DNA from: Amycolatopsis bartoniae
Lineage (GTDB): Bacteria > Actinomycetota > Actinomycetes > Mycobacteriales > Pseudonocardiaceae
Reading direction: 5' to 3'
DNA length: 64,000 nucleotides
NCBI RefSeq assembly: GCF_014191255.1
Contig: NZ_JACHWH010000005.1
Location: 248,001-312,000, forward strand
The stretch's first letter is position 1; every line of letters begins with the position of its first letter. The notes under the pieces are model-generated. The model saw only the letters and a list, made by a program, of their open reading frames with translations. It ran no database searches and had not been told where the DNA came from. The translations under genes were made by a program, and so were the position numbers. Below, one piece after another: positions 46,048 through 54,447 of the stretch.

Positions 46048-48192
46048 ATGGATCGACGCAAATTCCTGAGCGGTGCGGCGGGAGCCACGGTGGCGGGGAC
46101 GGTGCTCGGCGCCCGGCCCGCCGCGGCGGCGGCCGTCGCCACGCCGCGGCAGCCGGACTCCTTCGCCCATCCCGGCAAGGACTTCCCGAAGGTCGGCGGC
46201 GACCTGGGCAACCAGAACCACACGCCGCTGGACCAGATCAACCGGCGCACGGTGGACCGCCTCGGTGGCGCCTGGCACGTCAACCTCGAAGGCGGGGACA
46301 CCTCCAGCGCGCAGCAGAGCACGATCGTCGCGCAGGACGGCGTGCTCTACGTCCAGACCACGCAGCAGAACGTGTTCGCGGTCGACGGCAGGACCGGCGC
46401 GGTCCGGTGGAAGACGAACGTCGGCTCGAACAAGACGAACATGCGCGGCGTCGCACTGGGCCAGGGCAAGGTGTTTTCGACGTCCGGCGCGAACATCGTG
46501 TACGCGCTGGACCAGAAAACCGGCGCGGTGGTGTGGAAGACGCAGCTGCTGACCGAGGACCCGACGCAGGGCACGCCCGAGCCGTGCGATCCCGCGAACG
46601 GCCAGTGCGGCGGCGCGACGGGCACCCTCGCCGGCGCGATCGTGTACTGGGACGGGCTGATCTACGTCGGTATGCAGGGCAGCACCGCGGGGGCGCGAGG
46701 ACGCGCGTACGCGCTCGACGCGGCCACCGGCAAGATCGCGTGGACTTTCTGGGCGGTGCCCGGCCCGGGCCAGTTCGGCAACGACACGTGGGAGGGCGAC
46801 AGCTGGCAGACCGGCGGCGCCGTGCCGTGGATCCATCCGGCCGTGGACCCCGACCTGGGGCTCGTCTACTGGACCTTCGGCAACCCGTACCCGCGCACCA
46901 ACGGCTCGACGCGTGCGGGCGACAACCTGTTCGCGAACTGCATCGTCGCCATCGACGCCAAGACCGGCCAGCGGCGCTGGCACTTCCAGTCGGTGCACCA
47001 CTGCATCTGGGACTACGACAACGTGATGGCCCCGGTGCTCGCCGACCTGCGCATCGACGGGAAGCTGCGCAAGGTGGTGGTGTACGGCAGCAAGGTCGGG
47101 ATGTACTACATCCTGGACCGCACCAACGGAAAGCCGGTGCAGGGCGTCGAGGAGCGGCCGGTGCCGCAGGACGCGCGGCAGAAGACCGCGCCGACCCAGC
47201 CATATCCGGCGGGCGATCCGTTCGTCCCGCAGGAACCCAGGCTGGACAACGCCACCCGGCCGGTTCCCTTCTACCCCAACGGCGGCCTGTTCACGCCGCA
47301 CTGGGACCGGGCGACGATCATCTTCCCCGGCGCGGGCGGCGGCGCCGACTGGGCGCACGTGTCGTTCAACCCCGGGACCGGCTGGATCTACGTCGGGTAC
47401 GGGCTGATCAACTCCGCGTACTCCAACACCAACGGCGGGCGCGTCAACACCGCCCGGCCCTACGGCGAGTACTTCGCGGGCGGCCTCGCGGCAGTGGACC
47501 CGAAGACCAACAAGCTGGTGTGGAGCAAGGACAGCGAGTGGTCCCTGGCGCACGGCAACGGAATCCTGACCACCGGCGGCGGAGTGATGTTCCAGGGCGG
47601 GCCGGACGGCAACCTGATCGCCATGGACGACACGGACGCCCGCGAGCTGTGGCGGTTCCAGTGCGGTGCCGGGGTGCACACCAGCCCGGTGAGCTACGAG
47701 ATCGACGGGCAGCAGTACCTGGCGGTCTTCGCGGGCGGCAACGGTTTGCCGTACCCGGACATCCCCAAGGGCGACCACCTGTGGGCGTTCAAGCTCGGCG
47801 GAAAGGTCGGCCCGGTGGCGGCGCCCACTCCCCCGTCGCGGCGCAACCAGATCCGCACCGCACCGGTCACCGCCGCGGCGGCCGGCTACACGGTGACACT
47901 GGGGCGGATCTGGGACGCGACCGCGGGAAGGCCGGGCGCGCAGGAGAACACGGTGGCGCAGAACGCGATGTCGCCGCACAACCTGACGGTGCCGGTCGGC
48001 ACGGAGATCACCTTCCTCAACCCGCCGGACAACGCCACCGCCCACGGCGCCGTGTCGTTCTTCGAGTACGAGTTCGACTCCGGCACGCTCATGCCGGGCC
48101 AGTCGTTCAAGCACACGTTCAGCCAGAAGGGCGAGTTCTTCTACAACGACCCGATCTACCCCCAGAACACGGGAAAGATCGTGGTGGTTTGA
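46048..48192 (+). CDS. Tat-exported PQQ-dependent dehydrogenase with C-terminal cupredoxin-like domain
   Basis: A 714-residue quinoprotein. The N-terminus MDRRKFLSGAAGA is a twin-arginine signal. The body is an eight-bladed PQQ propeller (repeats such as YALDAATGKIAWTF, VAIDAKTGQRRWHFQ, LAAVDPKTNKLVWS) with the substrate/cofactor segment VHHCIWDYDN. Residues about 610-714 form a cupredoxin-like domain. Its expected copper-ligand loop YxCxxHxxM reads YNDPIYPQNTG, so Cys, His and Met are gone. There is no haem c motif. It is divergent from the pqq operon. Substrate is probably an alcohol, polyol or sugar. Confidence 0.92.
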   Translation: MDRRKFLSGAAGATVAGTVLGARPAAAAAVATPRQPDSFAHPGKDFPKVGGDLGNQNHTPLDQINRRTVDRLGGAWHVNLEGGDTSSAQQSTIVAQDGVLYVQTTQQNVFAVDGRTGAVRWKTNVGSNKTNMRGVALGQGKVFSTSGANIVYALDQKTGAVVWKTQLLTEDPTQGTPEPCDPANGQCGGATGTLAGAIVYWDGLIYVGMQGSTAGARGRAYALDAATGKIAWTFWAVPGPGQFGNDTWEGDSWQTGGAVPWIHPAVDPDLGLVYWTFGNPYPRTNGSTRAGDNLFANCIVAIDAKTGQRRWHFQSVHHCIWDYDNVMAPVLADLRIDGKLRKVVVYGSKVGMYYILDRTNGKPVQGVEERPVPQDARQKTAPTQPYPAGDPFVPQEPRLDNATRPVPFYPNGGLFTPHWDRATIIFPGAGGGADWAHVSFNPGTGWIYVGYGLINSAYSNTNGGRVNTARPYGEYFAGGLAAVDPKTNKLVWSKDSEWSLAHGNGILTTGGGVMFQGGPDGNLIAMDDTDARELWRFQCGAGVHTSPVSYEIDGQQYLAVFAGGNGLPYPDIPKGDHLWAFKLGGKVGPVAAPTPPSRRNQIRTAPVTAAAAGYTVTLGRIWDATAGRPGAQENTVAQNAMSPHNLTVPVGTEITFLNPPDNATAHGAVSFFEYEFDSGTLMPGQSFKHTFSQKGEFFYNDPIYPQNTGKIVVV

Positions 48193-48353
48193 GGGCCTTT
48201 TCGAGGAGGTAGGGATCGGGACCACCTCCGCGCTGCGCCGTCGCAATGAACCATCTGGTTAGGTACCGGATGGTTCATTAGCGGTGGGGAGGCTGTCAAG
48301 GGTGCTGCACGGGTTCGCCTTGGCGGCATGGGCCAGGCGGCGGTTGCGGCAGG
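48193..48353. other. Gap after the quinoprotein gene
   Basis: This 161-bp stretch contains the inverted repeat at 48245-48279 and no recognisable gene. With the doubtful frame that follows, it forms a 528-bp region without a well-supported gene up to 48720. Confidence 0.5.
48245..48279. repeat. Long inverted repeat, 15-bp arms, downstream of the quinoprotein gene
   Basis: AATGAACCATCTGGT (48245-48259) pairs with ACCGGATGGTTCATT (48265-48279), with one T-G mismatch and a 5-nt loop. It lies 52 nt after the stop. It is far more AT-rich than its surroundings and no T-run follows. It may terminate the quinoprotein mRNA or be a repressor operator. Confidence 0.7.
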
Positions 48354-48704
48354 TCACGCTGGCGCGATCCGCCCGAGCGGGCTCGTCGCGCCCGGGGTTC
48401 CACCCGGGCGCGCGGCGGCCGCTCGGGGACCGGGGCGACCGATGGCGGAATCGCGCGGAGACCACCCGCCCGCCAGCCCCTCCGCCCGGCGCGGCATCTC
48501 AGGCGGGGTGACCGGCGGTCGAGCCACTCGGGACAGGCGCCGGAAATCCATCGGTCCAACCAGCTCCCCCGCCGGGCCCCAGCCCCACTCCTGGGCGGAA
48601 GCGAGCGGCGGCACCACCGCATGCGACTCGAGCCACCCGGGCACGCGACGGAAATCCCTCGGCCCGGCCAGCTCCTCCACCTCATCCGGCATCCGCTTCT
48701 GCAC
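48354..48704 (-). CDS. Doubtful small ORF downstream of the WXG-type locus
   Basis: A 116-codon frame from a GTG at 48704, 16 nt after the 139-residue protein gene. I recognise no family. It contains an internal duplication: ELAGPRDFRRVPGWLESHAV and ELVGPMDFRRLSRVARPPV. Third codon positions are GC-rich but less so than in neighbours, and no Shine-Dalgarno is visible. It may be a decayed or lineage-specific gene, or repetitive noncoding DNA. Confidence 0.25.
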   Translation of the reverse strand: MQKRMPDEVEELAGPRDFRRVPGWLESHAVVPPLASAQEWGWGPAGELVGPMDFRRLSRVARPPVTPPEMPRRAEGLAGGWSPRDSAIGRPGPRAAAARPGGTPGATSPLGRIAPA

Positions 48705-48720
48705 CGGGGCGCGCGGGGTG

Positions 48721-49140
48721 TTACTCGTCGCGCCAGCGGTTGTTCAGGAAGGCGTCGTCGTCCTCCTCCGGGTCCTCCGACCGGGCGCGGGCGCGGCGCG
48801 GGGCGCGTTCCGGCGGGGGTGGTGGCGGCGGAGCCACCGGCTGCACGAACGACTGCGGCGTCACGGCCTCTTCGGCCTCGGTCTCCTCCGCGAAGCCCTC
48901 GGGCTCGAAGTCCAGCTCCTGCACCGCGTCGGGGCGTTCCTCCTCGCCCGCCTCGCGGCGGCCCAGTTCCCGGCGGTGTTCGAGGTACCGCTCGGCCGCC
49001 TGGGCCTGCTTGGTCATGTACTCCTGCGCCTCGGCCTTGATCACGGCGCTCTGCCGCTGGTGCAGCGCCCGCCGGTCGGCCTGCTCGCGCACCAGGCCCG
49101 CCAGCGTCGCCTTCAGCTGCTGGATCTCGTCGGTGACCAT
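48721..49140 (-). CDS. Small coiled-coil protein with Pro-rich acidic tail, partner of the WXG-type protein
   Basis: A 139-residue soluble protein with no recognised family. Residues 1-65 form an amphipathic helix or coiled coil (EIQQLKATLAGLVREQADRRALHQRQSAVIKAEAQEYMTKQAQ). The rest is acidic, with a run of seven prolines and a highly charged end (EDPEEDDDAFLNNRWRDE). The ATG at 49140 follows GGAGGACGC. It lies 22 bp after the large WXG-type gene on the same strand, so it is likely co-expressed as a chaperone or structural partner. Confidence 0.75.
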   Translation of the reverse strand: MVTDEIQQLKATLAGLVREQADRRALHQRQSAVIKAEAQEYMTKQAQAAERYLEHRRELGRREAGEEERPDAVQELDFEPEGFAEETEAEEAVTPQSFVQPVAPPPPPPPERAPRRARARSEDPEEDDDAFLNNRWRDE

Positions 49141-49162
49141 GCGTCCTCCTCCGGGCAGCCGC

Positions 49163-51616
49163 TCAGCGGCGCTTGGCCGGCTTCTCGTCGTCGTCCAGCG
49201 AACCGATGATCCGCGGCCCCGGCTTCTCGCCCGCGTCGAAGATGCCGCCGTCGATGCGGTACGCCCGCGAGCTGCGCTGCTGGTCCTCACCCCCACCGCC
49301 GTGCCCACCACCCATCGCGCCCAGGCCACCCAACCCGGCCAGCCCCGCGGGCTGCTGTACCGGCGGGGTGACCGGCACCGCGGACTGCGCACCGGGCGGC
49401 GCGTCCGCGGTCGGCACAGCGGCACCGACCTGCACACCTGTGGCCAGTCGCGCGGACTCACCCACCCCCACGAGGTCGGGTGTGGTACCGCCACCGCCGC
49501 CACCGAGGTCCGGCACGTCGGCTCCACCGCCCCCGCCCGACACCGGCAGATCTGCCGCGTCCGCGGACACCGGCAAGTCCGGCACCTCGGCGGCGGCAGG
49601 CAGATCCTCGACATCGCCGGACACCGGCAGGTCCGGCACCTCGGCGGCGGCAGGCAGATCCGCCGCATCCGTAGACACCGGCAAGTCCGGCACCTCGGCG
49701 GCTTCGGGCAGATCCTCGACATCGCCGGGCACCGGCAGGTCCGGCACCTCGGCGGCGGCAGGCAGATCCTCGACATCGCCGGACACCGGCAGGTCCGGCG
49801 CCTCGGCGGCTTCGGGCAGGTCCAGGTTCGCGGGCTCCGCGCTCGACGGGCTCCCACTCGCGAACGCGTCCACACTGCCCGGAACGTCCGAAGTGGACTT
49901 CCCGGCACCGTCCCCCTCACCCAGCGTGTACTTCGTCGGCGTGCCGGAGCCGTCGTCGACGGTGACGACCGTCGGGCCGTCCGGGCCGTCGGGGCGCTCG
50001 GCGGTGATCTCGGTGCCGCCGTCCTGGATGTGGATCTTGCCGTCCGGGCCGGGGACGTAGGCGCCGTCCGCGGCGGAACCGGCGGCGCGGGACCAGTCGA
50101 GCTTGAAGTCCTTCGGCGTGCCGGACCCGTCGTCGACCTTGATGTCCATCTTCCCGTCGGCGTCGGGCTCGGTCATCTCGAAGGTCTTGCCGCCCTGCTC
50201 GACCTTCAGGTGGTCCAGCTGCTCGTCCTCGCTGCCGTCCAGCCCCGGCAGGTCCGGCACCGAACTGCCGGAACCAGAGCCACCCAACGAATCCGCACTA
50301 CTCGGTGTGTCCGCATCGGACCCCGACAGGTCAGGCACCGAACCACCGGCCCCCGAACCCGAGCCGGACCCGGTACCACCGCCGTACCCGTCACCGGGAT
50401 AGGAACTCCCCGGCCCCGCCCCGGAACCGGATCCCGAGCCGCTGTACCCGGAACTCCCGGTCCCGGAACCCGAACCCGGCCCGGAACCTCCAAAGCTCCC
50501 CGCGCTCTCCCCGTCGCCGAACTCGTTCTCCACCTTCCCCATCACCTTGTCGAGCGCGTCGTACGCCTGGTCGACCAGGTCGAGGGTGTCCTTGCAGAGC
50601 TTGTCGAACCCCTTGTACAGCACGTCCCACATCTCGGGGTTGAACTGCCGTTGGATCCACTGCTTGGCCAGATCCTGGCCGTGGCGCTGGATGTCGTCGT
50701 CATCGCAGCAGCCGTCGTCGTCGAGGGTCTTGACGAGGTCCGTGCCGAAGTTGGCGTCCATCCAGCCGGCGATCTGCGCGAGGTCGTCCTTGCTGCCGTG
50801 CTCACCGCTGGCGACCGCGACGACCTTCTGCGCCAGCGCGTAGTCCGCCTTGCCCACCTGGTCGGTGTACATCTCGATGACCGCGTCGGCCTTGCCCTTG
50901 CACAGCTGGAACACCGTGGTGACCGCCGCGCCCACGGCCTCGCTCACGCCCTCCAGGGTCTGCGAGAGCTTGACCGCCTTGGGCTGGATCTGCTCGTTGT
51001 AGTGGTCCGACGCCGCGTCCGCGCCCCCGCCGGTCCAGCTCTGGAACAGGGTGCTCAGCGCGCTTCCGGTGTCCTGCACCGTCTGGTCCACCGACTGGGA
51101 GCCGGCCTTGAAGTGGCCCGCGTCGTCGGCGAAACCCTGGAAGTCGATCCCCCGCTGCTCGTCGTAGCGCTTCTTGATGTCGGTGGCGTAGTCGAGCGGG
51201 CGCGTGTTGCCGCGGCAGTCGTCGGGCAGCTTCGCCAGCAGCGACCCGAAGGTCTGGAACACCTTCAGCGCGGGCTCGGCGGCGTCGAAGATCTCGTCGG
51301 AGTTCCTGGTGCCTCCGCCGCCGGCCGCGGGCTCCTGCTTGTCCTCCAGCTGGGTCTTGCCGTCGTCGACGGCCTTCTTGTCCGCGTCGTCGTTGTACGA
51401 CGCCTGGTCACCGCTGCGCTTCGCGGCGTCGTAGGCGTCGTCGACGGACTTGGCCACGAACGGGTTGGCGTTGTAGGCACTGGCGTACCGGCCGGCCTCG
51501 TCCGGCTCGCCGGGGTGCGCCATGATCCAGCTGCTGATCAGGCCGGTCTTGTCGCCCGGCGGCACCGCCGGGTCGTCCAGCAGCGCCTTGACCTCGTCCC
51601 ACGTCCGCTCGGCCAT
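49163..51616 (-). CDS. Large WXG100/ESX-type secretion substrate-like protein with 18-residue repeats
   Basis: An 817-residue protein with no signal peptide or membrane segment. Residues about 1-350 are helical and contain W194-x-G196 in FQSWTGGGADAASDHYNEQ, as in WXG100/PPE-like substrates of type VII secretion. A Gly/Ser/Pro-rich segment follows. Two short beta modules (DGKMDIKVDDGSGTPKDFKL; PTVVTVDDGSGTPTKYTL) share DDGSGTP. About five copies of an 18-residue repeat (EVPDLPVSGDVEDLPAAA) come next, then a Gly-rich region and a charged end. Function is unknown. An extracellular or envelope role through an ESX-like system is inferred. No secretion-machine gene lies in the window. Confidence 0.8.
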   Translation of the reverse strand: MAERTWDEVKALLDDPAVPPGDKTGLISSWIMAHPGEPDEAGRYASAYNANPFVAKSVDDAYDAAKRSGDQASYNDDADKKAVDDGKTQLEDKQEPAAGGGGTRNSDEIFDAAEPALKVFQTFGSLLAKLPDDCRGNTRPLDYATDIKKRYDEQRGIDFQGFADDAGHFKAGSQSVDQTVQDTGSALSTLFQSWTGGGADAASDHYNEQIQPKAVKLSQTLEGVSEAVGAAVTTVFQLCKGKADAVIEMYTDQVGKADYALAQKVVAVASGEHGSKDDLAQIAGWMDANFGTDLVKTLDDDGCCDDDDIQRHGQDLAKQWIQRQFNPEMWDVLYKGFDKLCKDTLDLVDQAYDALDKVMGKVENEFGDGESAGSFGGSGPGSGSGTGSSGYSGSGSGSGAGPGSSYPGDGYGGGTGSGSGSGAGGSVPDLSGSDADTPSSADSLGGSGSGSSVPDLPGLDGSEDEQLDHLKVEQGGKTFEMTEPDADGKMDIKVDDGSGTPKDFKLDWSRAAGSAADGAYVPGPDGKIHIQDGGTEITAERPDGPDGPTVVTVDDGSGTPTKYTLGEGDGAGKSTSDVPGSVDAFASGSPSSAEPANLDLPEAAEAPDLPVSGDVEDLPAAAEVPDLPVPGDVEDLPEAAEVPDLPVSTDAADLPAAAEVPDLPVSGDVEDLPAAAEVPDLPVSADAADLPVSGGGGGADVPDLGGGGGGTTPDLVGVGESARLATGVQVGAAVPTADAPPGAQSAVPVTPPVQQPAGLAGLGGLGAMGGGHGGGGEDQQRSSRAYRIDGGIFDAGEKPGPRIIGSLDDDEKPAKRR
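49539..49826. repeat. 54-bp tandem repeat inside the WXG-type gene
   Basis: Four complete 54-bp units (49581-49634, 49635-49688, 49689-49742, 49743-49796) with partial units on each side encode the 18-residue PDLPV...DL repeat. Units 1 and 4 are nearly identical. The length keeps the frame, so copy number can vary without breaking the gene. Confidence 0.85.
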
Positions 51617-51672
51617 CAGAACTTCCCCGCGTCCGAGATCGCGCCGGTGCCCGCGGTGTACCCGCCGCTCAT
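51616..51672 (-). CDS. 18-residue ORF coupled to the WXG-type gene (possible truncated WXG protein)
   Basis: MSGGYTAGTGAISDAGKF is read from an ATG at 51672. It stops with a TGA sharing its last base with the ATG of the large gene (TGATG). The sequence looks like the first residues of a WXG-type protein. It is either a remnant cut short by a mutation or a leader that couples translation. There is no strong Shine-Dalgarno. Confidence 0.4.
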   Translation of the reverse strand: MSGGYTAGTGAISDAGKF

Positions 51673-51734
51673 GTGCCGAGCCCCCTGTCCGGGCGGCCGA
51701 GGTCAGCCGCCCGGAACGACCCTACCGCCGGAAC

Positions 51735-53024
51735 TCAGTCCGAGGCAGGCACTTCGCGGCGTCCGGAAACGCGGCTCGCGGCCGGTTCCCGCGTGCAGAG
51801 CAGCATCAGCAGGGCGCCGAGCACGGCGAGCACGCACATCACCACGAAGCCGCTGGTGAAGGTGCCCGTGCCGGTCACGATGAAGCCCATCACCGACGGG
51901 GCGACGATGCCCGACAACGCGAACGCCGCGTCCGCGAACCCGGCGGCGCTCGCGGGCTGCGCCGGGGCCGCGTCGATGGACGCGACCCACCAGATGCCGC
52001 CCGTGATGAACCCGAAGCCGACGCCCAGCGAGATCGACACCAGCGCGGTGACCAGCGTGGGCGCGACGATCACGGGAACGAGCGAGGCACCCGAGAGCAG
52101 CAGCGCGACGCCGATCACCGTGAACCGGCTGCGCACCCGGCGGTTGCGGGCGTACACCCGGTCCACCACGAGCCCGCCGAGGACCGCGCCGACGACGCCG
52201 GCCGCCCACGGCGCGATCGAGAACGCGCCCACCTGCTTGAGGTTCAGGCCGTAGGACTGCTGCAGGTACTGCGGCAGCCAGTACAGGAAGCCCCAGAACA
52301 TGAAGCCCCACGCGAAGTAGCCGGCGCCGATGATCCACAGGTTCCGGTTGGCCAGCAAGCGCTTCCAGTCGACCGGGCCGTGCGTGCCCTCGGTCTCCTC
52401 CGCGCGCTGGTCCGCGGCGATGTACGCGCGCTCTTCCTCGCTGACCCGCGGGTTGTCCTTCGGGGTGTTGTACAGCAGGCCGAGCGCCGCCACGGCCCAC
52501 AGCAGGCCCGCGCCGGTCAGCACCCAGAACATGCCGCGCCAGCCGGCCACGTCGATCAGCTGCGTGACGATCGGCCCGCCGATCAGGAGACTGCCCGACA
52601 CCGCGACGCCGCCGATGAGCGACAGCGCGAACCCGCGCTCGGACTGGCGCAGCCACCGGCTGACGGTGCGCGTGGCCGCCGGGAACGCGGGCGCCTCGCC
52701 CGCGCCGAGCAGGATGCGGATCAGCAGCAGCCCGGTGAACCCGCCCGCGACCGGGGTGATCGCGCTGGCGACCGACCAGATCAGCATGCCGGCGAGCAGG
52801 ACGCGCCGTGGCCCGAACCGGTCCACGAGCGGGCCGGACAGCAGCGCGAACACCAGGTATCCCACCGAGAACGCGCTGCTGATCAGCCCGTACTGGGTGG
52901 TGCTGATGCCGAACGCCTTCGACAGCGGCGCGACCGCGTACGAGATGGCGCTGCGGTCGATGTAGTTGATCACGATCAGCACCAGGATGGTGGCGATCGT
53001 GACCCAGCGGAAGTGCTTTCTCAT
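51735..53024 (-). CDS. MFS transporter, ACS-type organic anion permease
   Basis: A 429-residue, 12-helix permease. Near the N-terminus NYIDRSAISYAVAPL matches the ACS family signature, followed by GPLVDRFGPRRVLL and the DNPRVSEEERAYIA central loop common to glucarate/phthalate/hexuronate-type carriers. The ATG at 53024 has GAGGTGG upstream. Its end lies about 60 bp from the WXG-type locus. It is the last gene of the IclR - CoA-transferase - CitE - cyclase - MmgE operon and probably imports the substrate. Confidence 0.92.
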   Translation of the reverse strand: MRKHFRWVTIATILVLIVINYIDRSAISYAVAPLSKAFGISTTQYGLISSAFSVGYLVFALLSGPLVDRFGPRRVLLAGMLIWSVASAITPVAGGFTGLLLIRILLGAGEAPAFPAATRTVSRWLRQSERGFALSLIGGVAVSGSLLIGGPIVTQLIDVAGWRGMFWVLTGAGLLWAVAALGLLYNTPKDNPRVSEEERAYIAADQRAEETEGTHGPVDWKRLLANRNLWIIGAGYFAWGFMFWGFLYWLPQYLQQSYGLNLKQVGAFSIAPWAAGVVGAVLGGLVVDRVYARNRRVRSRFTVIGVALLLSGASLVPVIVAPTLVTALVSISLGVGFGFITGGIWWVASIDAAPAQPASAAGFADAAFALSGIVAPSVMGFIVTGTGTFTSGFVVMCVLAVLGALLMLLCTREPAASRVSGRREVPASD

Positions 53025-53043
53025 GGCCACCTCGATGTGGTTG

Positions 53044-54447
53044 TTACGGAGCACCGGTGAGCGAGTCGAGGAGCGGGCGGAGGTCCGCCGCCGTGCGCAG
53101 TCCCCACGTGGCGTCCGCGAGCCGTTCGGCCCGCGGCTTCTCCAGCGCCCGTGCGGAGTTGAGGACGAACTTCGTGGTGAGCTCGTCGGGTGAGAGCGGG
53201 TTGTCCGGGCCGCCGCGGTTCGCCAGGACACGTTCGGTCCGCGTCGACCCGTCGGACAGTTCCGCGGTGAGCACCGCCGGGAACTGGCGCGGGAAGATCG
53301 CGGTGCACTCGGCGTCGGCCACGACGCGGACCTTCGCCGCCAGCTCCAGCCGCCGCGGGTCGCGGGCCGCCTCGTCGGTGAAGTCCTCGTGGAACACCCC
53401 GAGCCCGCCGCCGCCGAGCAGTGCCGACGCGACGGTGAAGGGTCCGCTGAACGCGCCGTGGTAGCCCGAGCGCGGCCGGGCCTTCTCCTCGGGCGGCTCG
53501 CCGATGGTGCGCAGCACCGGTTCGGGCACGCCGAGGGTCAGCGAGACGATCGACTCCGGCCGCACGCCCGCCGCCCGCAGCCGCAGCGCCGCGTCGATGC
53601 CCGCGTGCGTGAAGTGGTTGCAGGGATAGGGCTTGAAGAAGATGCCGGGCGTCTCCCAGTGCTCGCCGAGCCCGGTGGTGAGCGCGTCGAGGTCCACGTG
53701 GTCGCCCAGGAACGCCTGCAGGAACCCGAACCGGCCCTCCAGCACGGTGGGCGGCCCGGTCAGCCCGTGCCGGGCGAGGTCGGCGGCCACCACTCCGGCG
53801 TGCGCGGCCCAGCCGCAGTGCACGCGTTTGACGGTGCCGCCGGTGCGGTTGGCCTCGATCACCCCGGCGCCCATGCTGCAGGCGATGCCGATGGCCGAGG
53901 TCAGCTGGTCGGCGTCGAGCCCGCGCAGCATGCCGGCCGCCACGGCCGCGCCGACGGCGCCGCAGATCGCGGTCGCGTGCTGGCCGCGGTCGAAGAACAC
54001 CGAGTTGTTGGCCTGCTCGTCGTAGCCGGCCATGCCGAGGCGGCAGGTGAGCTCCACGCCGACGGTGGCCGCGTCGAGCAGTGCCGGGCCGGAAGCGCCG
54101 ACCTCCTCAGCGACCGCGAGCGCGGCGGGCAGCACCGCCGAGGACGGGTGCAGCACCGACGGGAGGTGGGTGTCGTCGAAGTCGAGGCTGTGCGCGAGCG
54201 TGCCGTTGACCAGCGCCGCCGAGGGTGCGGGCACCCGCTCGGCCACGCCGATCGCGGTGGCGGTTTCCGTGCCGCCCCACGACCGGACCACGGCCGACAC
54301 GATGCGGCCCGGCTCCTCGCCGCCCGCGGCGAGGCAGTTGCCGAGCAGGTCGACCATCCGGCCCGCCATGTCGTCGCGCAGCTCGCCCGGCAGTCCCTTC
54401 GCGGCGACCTCGGCCGCCAGCGCGCCGAAGCGCTGGGCCGGGGTCAC
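53044..54447 (-). CDS. MmgE/PrpD family protein
   Basis: A 467-residue member of the 2-methylcitrate dehydratase / cis-aconitate decarboxylase superfamily. Characteristic segments are NGTLAHSLDFDDTHLPSVLHPSSAVLPAALAVAE, CSMGAGVIEANRTGGTVKRVHCGWAAHAGV and KPYPCNHFTHAGIDAAL. Members dehydrate, isomerise or decarboxylate tricarboxylates and related acids. The GTG start overlaps the cyclase stop. In this operon it could act on a branched dicarboxylate before CoA activation. Confidence 0.92.
   Translation of the reverse strand: MTPAQRFGALAAEVAAKGLPGELRDDMAGRMVDLLGNCLAAGGEEPGRIVSAVVRSWGGTETATAIGVAERVPAPSAALVNGTLAHSLDFDDTHLPSVLHPSSAVLPAALAVAEEVGASGPALLDAATVGVELTCRLGMAGYDEQANNSVFFDRGQHATAICGAVGAAVAAGMLRGLDADQLTSAIGIACSMGAGVIEANRTGGTVKRVHCGWAAHAGVVAADLARHGLTGPPTVLEGRFGFLQAFLGDHVDLDALTTGLGEHWETPGIFFKPYPCNHFTHAGIDAALRLRAAGVRPESIVSLTLGVPEPVLRTIGEPPEEKARPRSGYHGAFSGPFTVASALLGGGGLGVFHEDFTDEAARDPRRLELAAKVRVVADAECTAIFPRQFPAVLTAELSDGSTRTERVLANRGGPDNPLSPDELTTKFVLNSARALEKPRAERLADATWGLRTAADLRPLLDSLTGAP

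Noticed and set aside
49539..49826. CRISPR array
   Set aside because: The repeats are contiguous 54-bp units inside a reading frame, with no unique spacers and no cas genes.
48740..51859. 1039-codon frame opposite the WXG-type gene
   Set aside because: Repetitive Arg/His/Gly content arises from the 54-bp repeats read backwards. There is no ribosome site or domain.
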